DNA of 5,025 nucleotides from positions 1-5,025 of the forward strand of contig CALITV010000222.1 of the NCBI GenBank assembly GCA_938048925.1, read 5' to 3'. This DNA is from an uncultured bacterium. Its GTDB lineage: Bacteria; UBP6; UBA1177; JAKLFG01. This document shows, piece after piece, positions 1 through 5,025 of the stretch. The translations under genes and the position numbers were made by a program. Below the pieces are notes generated by a model that worked only from the letters and a program-made list of their open reading frames with translations, did no database searches and was not told where the DNA came from. How positions within the stretch are numbered: the first letter of the stretch is position 1; the number at the start of each line of letters is the position of its first letter.

Positions 1-60
1 AACGCCCGAATCAGCGCCTCCGACAAAGCCGATATCGAGAACATTTTGAACAACCTGTAA
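1..60 (+). CDS. C-terminal end of an upstream gene of unknown function (partial)
   Basis: The first frame reads straight from the window edge to a TAA at 58-60, giving 19 residues: NARISASDKADIENILNNL. The tail is polar and probably helical, with no signature motif, so I cannot name the product. It is called coding because the frame is open from the edge, its third-codon positions look like those of the gene downstream, and it ends just before a plausible gene start on the same strand. The stop lies 61 bases before the next start, so the two genes could share a transcript, although a possible promoter also lies at the junction. The gene's beginning is outside the window. Confidence 0.6.
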   Translation, partial: NARISASDKADIENILNNL

Positions 61-74
61 TCCTGTAATATAGT
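46..74 (+). promoter_or_regulatory. Possible sigma70-type promoter for the A2M gene
   Basis: TTGAAC at 46-51 matches four of six bases of the -35 consensus. TATAGT at 69-74 matches five of six bases of the -10 consensus, and the spacer is exactly 17 bases. Transcription would start near 81, giving a leader of about 40 bases before the ATG at 122. The -35 would lie inside the last codons of the upstream gene. This is a pattern match in a short AT-rich junction and the host sigma factor preferences are unknown, so it is tentative. I see no hairpin-plus-T-run terminator between the two genes. Confidence 0.3.
54..69 (+). repeat. Perfect tandem duplication of 8 bp (cctgtaat x2)
   Basis: The octamer cctgtaat occurs twice back to back, at 54-61 and 62-69. 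The first copy contains the TAA stop of the upstream gene. The second copy lies in the intergenic gap and supplies part of the AT-rich stretch that could serve as a -10 element. It looks like a simple replication-slippage duplication. Confidence 0.85.
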
Positions 75-105
75 TTCTGGCCCGTTTTCTACCTTGACAG
101 TGAAT

Positions 106-113
106 GGAGGGGG
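106..113 (+). promoter_or_regulatory. Strong Shine-Dalgarno sequence (GGAGGGGG) for the A2M gene
   Basis: GGAGGGGG ends eight bases before the ATG at 122, within the usual range for ribosome binding. It decides the start. Another in-frame ATG at 104-106 overlaps this motif and has no purine-rich site of its own upstream. In-frame stops at 95-97 and 101-103 rule out anything earlier. Starting at 122 also gives a normal lipoprotein signal peptide. Confidence 0.8.
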
Positions 114-121
114 TTACGGTC

Positions 122-187
122 ATGCGAAACTCTTTTCTTGCTTCGTCTCGTTTTTTTCTGGTCGCGCTGATAATCGCCGCTTCCTGC
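122..187 (+). other. Lipoprotein signal peptide with lipobox, Cys22 as lipidation site
   Basis: Residues 1-21 have one early arginine at position 2 and another at 10, then a hydrophobic core FFLVALIIAA (11-20), followed by S21 and C22. The lipobox reads A-A-S-C. The -3 position is alanine rather than the usual leucine, a relaxed form tolerated in spirochaetes and some other bacteria. Cleavage before Cys22 would leave C-G-G-T at the N terminus. The +2 residue is glycine, so there is no aspartate inner-membrane retention signal of the E. coli kind. The mature protein should be anchored to a membrane facing the periplasm. Confidence 0.8.
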
Positions 188-3100
188 GGGGGAACCAAAA
201 GCACCGTTCCGGACCGAGAGGCGTCGGAGAACATCGAAGAAAAGAGCCCCCCCACGCCGTTGTTCCTCCCTCCCGATCACTATGACGCCTTCGCGGACGC
301 ATGGAAAAAGGTCGAAGCGGCCGAGAAAGCGGGAAAACCGCGATCGGCGCTCGAGGCGGTGACCACGATACTCTCCGAGGCACGAGCGACCCGCAATATA
401 CCCCAAATGGTAAAGGCGCTTATTCAGCGAACAAAGTTTTCGGCGCAACTCGGAGAAAAGCCTTGGCCGGTGTTGATCAAAGAGATCGAAACGGAGATCG
501 GGTCATCTTCCTTCCCCGAAAAAAACCTGCTCCACTCGGTCGTTGCCGATTTCTACTGGCACTATTTCCAGATGAATCGGTGGCGGTTCTATGAGCGGAC
601 CGAAGGTACCGCGGAGGGAGACGATATCGCCTCGTGGAGTCTTCAAAAACTGATGGCCACGATCACTGCTCACCACCACGCGGCACTTGAACATGCCGAC
701 GCGCTGTGCCGCATACCGATCGCCCTGTTCGACGAGGTGTTCACCAAAGGAACCCGCTCACGCGCTCTGCGCCCCACGCTCTACGACCTCGTCGCCCATC
801 GTGCCGCCGATTTCTTCATGAACGAGGAGCCGGCGCTCACCGAAAGCGAACGGCCATTCGAAATGAACGATACCGCCTATCTCCTTCCCGCAGAACGATT
901 CGCCGTGACACCGCTTCCTCGGGCGGAAGGTGTTCATCTCGCCCGGCATGCACTCGCCATACTCCAAGAACTGACCCGCTTCCATCTCCGCGACCGCGAA
1001 CCGGACGCGCTGGTCGAGGTGGAAATCAAACGGCTCCTGTTCGTGCGATCGCGTCACACCGCCGAAAACCGAGATGAACTGCTCGACAAGAGCCTCGAAC
1101 TGCTCGAACAGCAGTACGCGGCTTATCCGGTCGCCGCCCGCATCACCTACGAGCGGGCACGACTGCTCTACGAAAAAGCGCTCCGCTGGCGTGACGGGAT
1201 GCCCGAAGCGGAACGCTGGGGCATGAAACAGGCGCTCGACAGATGCACTACCGTTTCGCTTCGGTGGCCCGAAAGCGAGGGAGCAGCGCTGTGCACAGCG
1301 CTGAGCGCTCAAATAACCTACAAGGAACTTCAGATACAGGCAGAGCCGATGGTAACCCCCGAACGGCCATCGTTCATATTTGTCAGATATCGTAATGTTG
1401 GAAAAGTTTATTTCCGCACGGTGAAACTATCGCCGGATCGGGCCGATACACTGACCGCACGCTACTACTACGGAAACGACTATGCGCCCGAAAAAATAGC
1501 ATCGGAACTGGCCGCCCTGCCACCGCGCCACTCATGGGAAGTTACGCTTCCCGACGACGGCGATCTGCGCGAACATCGGGTCGAGGTGGCGATCCCGCCG
1601 CTCGAGCGAGGTGATTTCGCGATACTTGCCGCCACCGCTCCCGACTTTTCCCTTACGGGCAATCATCTCGAATGGGTCGTCATCAACGCGACTCCTCTCG
1701 CTTTCCAGCATCGGATTGACGGTGGGGCACTAGAGATCTTCGTCGCCGATCGTGAAAGCGGCCGCCCGCGAGAACAGGCGAAGGTGGTGATCGCCGGATA
1801 CCGCTACGACTATACGACGGGAGCCTACCGCGAAGAACCGGTTGCCAGCGGAAAAACCGACCGCAACGGGATGGTGCGGCTCACCATCCCCCCGAACGCC
1901 AAACGATCCGCGGGATTTTCAGCGCACATCACCGTGGGAAACGACCGTCTAAAGAGTTTTTTCTGGGGACATCCCGACTCCTCCTCACCGCGCCCCTATA
2001 CCCGCACCTACTTTTTCACCGACCGCACCATTTACCGGCCGGGACAGACGATCTATTTTAAAGGCATCACCGTCACCTACGACGCGACGGGAATGCCGAA
2101 AATCGTCACGGAACAAAACGACTCGATCGAGTTTTTCGACACCAACAATCAAAAGGTGGCAACGCTTTCGGTAACAACCAACGATTATGGAAGTTTCCAC
2201 GGCAGTTTCACCGCGCCGTCCGGGGCGCTGAACGGCCGGATGACGATCCGCAACAAAACCGGTTCTGTAGGAATACAGATCGAGGAATACAAACGGCCGC
2301 TCTTCGAGGCGACGCTCGATGCGCCCCGTGGCAGTTACCGGCTCGGCGATACGGTGGTAATCACCGGCAAGGCAAACTCCTACGCCGGCGCACCGCTCAC
2401 CGAGGCGAAGGTGCACTGGTTCGTCGAACGAGAGGTGCGCTTTCCCTACTTCTGCGGCTGGTGGGGACACCGATGGTTCTATGACTTCTGGAACGGTAAA
2501 AAGGCAATGATCGCCCACGGTGAGACGATGACCGGCCCCGACGGCCGCTTTTCGCTCTCGTTCCCCGCACGACCCGATACGCAGATAGCCAAAGAGCACC
2601 AACCGCTCTTTTCCTACCGCGTCCATGCCGAGGTCACCGATCTGAACGGCGAAACCCATGCGGCCGAGCGGTTCGTGCAGGCTGCCTACAGCGCGATCAA
2701 TCTTACGATCGGCGGCGCGATGCAGGAATTCGTCGGAAAACCGCTGACCATCGAGATCGCCGCGACGAACATGAACAATGAGCCGCAACCGACCACCGGG
2801 ACGGTGACGATATCACGGCTAAAGGATCGCGATCGGCTACTCCGGCGTCGGTTGTTTCCTGCCCGACCCGACCGCTTTATCCTTTCCCGTGACGAGTTCG
2901 TGAAACAGTTTCCTCACGATCCCTACGGAGACGAAGAGACCGCACCGCGCGAGAAAGAGAAAGAATACCTGCGCCGCTCCTTCGACACCGGAGCCGAAAA
3001 AAGCATATCGGTAACGACCTCCGACTGGCCAATCGGCGAGTACCTTATCGAGGTAACGGCACAAGACTCTTTTGGACAACCAGTGACGACCCAGGCACTC

Positions 3101-5025
3101 ATCACCCTCCGCGATCATGTCGAGGGTCCTTTTATGCGGCCGATCTACGAAGATATCGCGCTCGACAAGGAAAAGTACGAACCCGGAGAAAACGCCGCCC
3201 TGATAGTTGCCTCCGGCGCCGATGCGGTAAGCATGGTGCTCGACATCGTGCGTTCCACCGGAGAAGAACGGCTGTTCGTTACGCTCGACCGTTCCCGGAA
3301 GATCATCTCTATCCCGATAACGGAGCGCGATCGCGGCAACATTGCGGTGCGTTACCTGTTCATCAAGCACGGACGCTCCTTTCCGGGAGAACGCACCGTC
3401 GTCGTGCCGTGGAGCAACAAGCAGTTGAAGTACGAATTCCTCTCCTTCCGCAGCACGCTGCAGCCGGGCGAGAAGGAAGAGTGGCGCATAAAGATAACGG
3501 GACCGCAGGGCGAATTGGTCGCGGCAGAACTGGCGGCGGCGCTCTACGACGGCGCGCTCGATGCCTTCGTGCCCCACGGATGGTCTTTGTCGCTCTTCCC
3601 GACGCGCTACCGATTCTCCCCGTGGCTTCACAACGACAGTCAACAGACCCGTTTTGCCCAACCGATCGAACGGGAATGGAACACCGTCGTCTCATGGCCG
3701 GTGCTCACGAGCGACAAAATCAACTATTTCGGCATGCAACTGGGCATCTACGGGGACCTCTACTGGAGAGACGCATCTGGATCTGGCGGAGTGGTCGCCG
3801 GTGCGGTGATGGGGCGTGCCGCCGCAGTCGCCCGTGAAGAGATGGCGCTGGCCGAAATGGCCGCTGACCAGAGGCCACCCACCACCACGGTAATAACGAA
3901 GGCGCGCCGGGTCCCGGTAAAGAGCGCCGCCGCAGGGGGACTCGCCGACTACGAATTCGACGATATGGATATTTCGGGAGCTCTTTCGCGACCCGCGCCG
4001 CCAGTCCAGATACGGAAGAACCTGCAGGAGACCGCATTCTTCTACCCGCACCTCATGACCGACGAAAAGGGCGAGGTCGTCGTCTCTTTTACCGTCCCCG
4101 AGGCGCTGACCACATGGAAAATGCTCGGGATTGCCCACACGAAGGAACTCGCCACGGCTCTTCTCAAGAATGAACTCCAGACCCAAAAAGAACTGATGGT
4201 CGCCCCGAATGTGCCGCGCTTTCTGCGGGGAGGAGACCGCATCGTCCTTTCGGCGAAAATCAGCAACCTGACCGACACCGCACAAACCGGCACGGCCGAA
4301 CTGACGCTGCTCGACGCCCGCACGATGAGCGACATCGGCGCCGACTTCTCCCTTACCCCGAAAGCGGCGTCGTTCAACGCTCCGGCAAAGGGCAACACGG
4401 TAGTCACATGGCAGATAACGGTGCCCCAGCGGACCGACCCTGTCGTCTGGCGTATCGTCGCTCGGGCGGGTAACATGGGCGACGGCGAGGAGAACACCGT
4501 TCCGCTCCTCTCCAACCGAATGCTCGTTACCGAGACCCTGCCGCTACCGGTAAACGGCAAGGAGACCAAGAACTTCACCCTGCAGAAACTCAAAGACCCG
4601 GTGTCACCGAGCCTTACCCATCACCGGCTCACGCTCGAATTCACCGCGAACCCGGCATGGTATGCGGTGCAGGCGTTCCCCTCCCTCATCGAATCTCCCT
4701 ACGAGTGCGTCGAGCAGGTCTTCTCGCGCTACTATGCCAACAGCCTCGCTGCGCACATTGTACGGAAGCACCCCTCGATAGAAAAAGTCTTCGCACAGTG
4801 GAAGGGAACGGCTGCGCTCGACTCGAACGTGATGAAGAATGAGGAACTGAAATCGGCGCTTTTGCGAGAGACGCCGTGGGTCCTCGACGCACAGGATGAA
4901 GCGGCCTCGAAGCGACGAATCGCGCTGCTCTTCGACCTCAACCGGATGGGGAACGAACTGAAAAACGCCCTCGACAAACTGCGCAGATTGCAGGTCTCGA
5001 GCGGCGGCTGGCCGTGGCGCTGGAG
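122..5025 (+). CDS. Large alpha-2-macroglobulin family lipoprotein, thioester-containing (3' end missing)
   Basis: Predicted membrane-anchored protease trap: cleavage of a bait segment by a foreign protease should trigger a shape change and covalent capture through a thioester (family knowledge). Visible order: lipoprotein signal peptide with Cys22; mostly helical region about 50-400, with NRWRFYERT (152-160) and RPTLYDLVAHRAADFF (217-232); MG-type domain about 403-525; beta domain from about 537 (VADRESGRP); MG2 about 628-730 (FTDRTIYRPGQ 632-642, EEYKRP 721-726); further MG domains (LDKEKYEPGE 1014-1023, ALYDGALDAF 1140-1149); flexible bait-like segment 1217-1297; A2M central domain from RKNLQETAFFYP (1298-1309) with PEALTTWK (1326-1333); thioester domain with ECVEQ (1528-1532). 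The frame is unbroken for 1634 codons and stops at the window edge after GGWPWRW. Related proteins are roughly 1900-2000 residues, so the end of the thioester domain and the C-terminal domain lie outside. Family assignment is firm; protease-inhibitor function is inferred. It differs from E. coli YfhM in its long N-terminal region. Confidence 0.95.
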   Translation, partial: MRNSFLASSRFFLVALIIAASCGGTKSTVPDREASENIEEKSPPTPLFLPPDHYDAFADAWKKVEAAEKAGKPRSALEAVTTILSEARATRNIPQMVKALIQRTKFSAQLGEKPWPVLIKEIETEIGSSSFPEKNLLHSVVADFYWHYFQMNRWRFYERTEGTAEGDDIASWSLQKLMATITAHHHAALEHADALCRIPIALFDEVFTKGTRSRALRPTLYDLVAHRAADFFMNEEPALTESERPFEMNDTAYLLPAERFAVTPLPRAEGVHLARHALAILQELTRFHLRDREPDALVEVEIKRLLFVRSRHTAENRDELLDKSLELLEQQYAAYPVAARITYERARLLYEKALRWRDGMPEAERWGMKQALDRCTTVSLRWPESEGAALCTALSAQITYKELQIQAEPMVTPERPSFIFVRYRNVGKVYFRTVKLSPDRADTLTARYYYGNDYAPEKIASELAALPPRHSWEVTLPDDGDLREHRVEVAIPPLERGDFAILAATAPDFSLTGNHLEWVVINATPLAFQHRIDGGALEIFVADRESGRPREQAKVVIAGYRYDYTTGAYREEPVASGKTDRNGMVRLTIPPNAKRSAGFSAHITVGNDRLKSFFWGHPDSSSPRPYTRTYFFTDRTIYRPGQTIYFKGITVTYDATGMPKIVTEQNDSIEFFDTNNQKVATLSVTTNDYGSFHGSFTAPSGALNGRMTIRNKTGSVGIQIEEYKRPLFEATLDAPRGSYRLGDTVVITGKANSYAGAPLTEAKVHWFVEREVRFPYFCGWWGHRWFYDFWNGKKAMIAHGETMTGPDGRFSLSFPARPDTQIAKEHQPLFSYRVHAEVTDLNGETHAAERFVQAAYSAINLTIGGAMQEFVGKPLTIEIAATNMNNEPQPTTGTVTISRLKDRDRLLRRRLFPARPDRFILSRDEFVKQFPHDPYGDEETAPREKEKEYLRRSFDTGAEKSISVTTSDWPIGEYLIEVTAQDSFGQPVTTQALITLRDHVEGPFMRPIYEDIALDKEKYEPGENAALIVASGADAVSMVLDIVRSTGEERLFVTLDRSRKIISIPITERDRGNIAVRYLFIKHGRSFPGERTVVVPWSNKQLKYEFLSFRSTLQPGEKEEWRIKITGPQGELVAAELAAALYDGALDAFVPHGWSLSLFPTRYRFSPWLHNDSQQTRFAQPIEREWNTVVSWPVLTSDKINYFGMQLGIYGDLYWRDASGSGGVVAGAVMGRAAAVAREEMALAEMAADQRPPTTTVITKARRVPVKSAAAGGLADYEFDDMDISGALSRPAPPVQIRKNLQETAFFYPHLMTDEKGEVVVSFTVPEALTTWKMLGIAHTKELATALLKNELQTQKELMVAPNVPRFLRGGDRIVLSAKISNLTDTAQTGTAELTLLDARTMSDIGADFSLTPKAASFNAPAKGNTVVTWQITVPQRTDPVVWRIVARAGNMGDGEENTVPLLSNRMLVTETLPLPVNGKETKNFTLQKLKDPVSPSLTHHRLTLEFTANPAWYAVQAFPSLIESPYECVEQVFSRYYANSLAAHIVRKHPSIEKVFAQWKGTAALDSNVMKNEELKSALLRETPWVLDAQDEAASKRRIALLFDLNRMGNELKNALDKLRRLQVSSGGWPWRW
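2003..2308 (+). other. MG2 domain of the A2M protein
   Basis: Residues about 628-730. The domain opens with the family hallmark FTDRTIYRPGQTIYFKG (632-648), where the D-R-x-x-Y-R-P-G-Q core is the most conserved stretch of the bacterial MG2 domain. It continues through TNDYGSFHGSF (about 687-697) to the EEYKRPLFE motif (721-729) that leads into the next MG domain. This is the strongest single piece of evidence for the family assignment. Boundaries are approximate. Confidence 0.85.
3770..4012 (+). other. Candidate bait region (flexible, low-complexity segment)
   Basis: Residues 1217-1297 lie between the last MG domain and the A2M central domain, where the protease-sensitive bait region sits in characterised A2Ms. 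The segment is unlike its neighbours. It starts with a Gly/Ser stretch (SGSGG 1219-1223), passes through an Ala/Met-rich probable helix (about 1226-1248), then PPTTT (1252-1256), a basic stretch KARRVPVK (1260-1267), SAAAGG, an acidic patch (DYEFDDMD 1276-1283) and RPAPP (1290-1294). Possible cut sites for trypsin-like enzymes (K1260, R1262, R1263, K1267) and elastase-like enzymes (the Ala runs) are present. The role is inferred from position and composition. A tandem ATCTGG hexamer at 3775-3786 encodes the Ser-Gly start. Confidence 0.6.
4706..4717 (+). other. Thioester motif C-V-E-Q (Cys1529 to Gln1532)
   Basis: The codons TGC GTC GAG CAG encode the C-x-E-Q motif in the context SPYECVEQVFSRYYAN. 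In A2M and complement C3/C4 the cysteine thiol and the glutamine side chain of this motif form the internal thioester that binds targets covalently. Both residues are present, so the protein looks competent to form it. The residue before Cys is Glu and the one after is Val, where vertebrate proteins have Gly-Cys-Gly. Variation at these flanking positions is normal in bacterial members such as the E. coli protein. The helical domain around the motif is cut by the window edge. Confidence 0.85.

Noticed and set aside
94..99. Perfect -35 consensus TTGACA
   Set aside because: The sequence 17 bases downstream (about 117-122) has no resemblance to a -10 element, and transcription would begin inside the coding region.
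104..121. In-frame ATG at 104 as an alternative start, adding six residues
   Set aside because: It overlaps the GGAGGGGG motif and has no purine-rich site upstream. The extra residues would put an acidic stretch before the signal peptide. It cannot be fully excluded.
61..121. Possible terminator between the two genes
   Set aside because: No stem-loop followed by a T run is visible in the 61-base gap.
94..285. Short + strand frame starting at TTG 94
   Set aside because: It overlaps the A2M start in another frame, its start codon is weak, and it has no ribosome site of its own.
339..1053. Frequent GATC / CGATCG words, considered as a methylation or uptake-sequence array
   Set aside because: They follow from common in-frame combinations of ATC codons after G-ending codons and GAT-C junctions, with no regular spacing or flanking conservation.
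758..1312. Antisense open frame of 184 codons
   Set aside because: The + strand frame here carries conserved A2M blocks and is continuous through the region, so this frame is explained by codon composition.
1985..2788. Antisense open frame of 267 codons
   Set aside because: It lies wholly opposite the well-supported MG domains of the A2M gene. Its translation shows no recognisable motif, and long antisense frames are expected under GC-rich genes.
2837..3661. Antisense open frame of 274 codons
   Set aside because: It is a shadow of the A2M frame, with Arg/Gly/Val-rich composition, no family signature and no convincing ribosome binding site in context.
3692..4593. Overlapping antisense frames opposite the bait and central A2M domains
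   Set aside because: The sense frame includes highly conserved motifs (RKNLQETAFFYP, PEALTTWK). The antisense products are low-complexity shadows.

Overview
The window is almost entirely one very large protein gene on the + strand. It begins with the last 19 codons of an upstream gene (1-60). A 61-base gap follows, holding a tandem 8-bp duplication, a possible promoter and a strong Shine-Dalgarno sequence. From 122 a single uninterrupted reading frame runs off the right edge at 5025 (1634 complete codons plus two bases). I translated it codon by codon and found no stop or frameshift. There are no RNA genes, insertion sequences, CRISPR arrays or long repeats.

The large gene encodes a bacterial alpha-2-macroglobulin (A2M) family lipoprotein. 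It has a lipoprotein signal peptide (Cys22), a helical N-terminal region (about residues 50-400), a chain of macroglobulin (MG) beta-sandwich domains including a clear MG2 domain (FTDRTIYRPGQ, residues 632-642), and a flexible segment in the bait-region position (about 1217-1297). After these come the conserved A2M central domain (from RKNLQETAFFYP at 1298) and the start of the thioester-containing helical domain with an intact C-x-E-Q motif (Cys1529, Gln1532). The gene is cut by the window edge inside that last domain. By family length I infer a few hundred residues are missing.

The protein most resembles the long A2M type I know from Bacteroidetes and neighbouring phyla, rather than the E. 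coli YfhM type. However, the DNA is GC-rich (by eye roughly 55-60%) and the gene has a strong GGAGGGGG ribosome binding site, which is atypical of Bacteroidetes. The lipobox is relaxed (A-A-S-C), as is common in spirochaetes. The source is probably a Gram-negative bacterium, perhaps a spirochaete or another GC-rich lineage near the FCB group; the window alone cannot settle this.

The expected role, from family knowledge, is a periplasm-facing protease trap: a foreign protease cleaves the bait segment, the protein changes shape, and the thioester binds the attacker covalently. I found no clearly undescribed system. The points most worth checking are the bait segment, the intact thioester, and the mismatch between protein type and translation signals.
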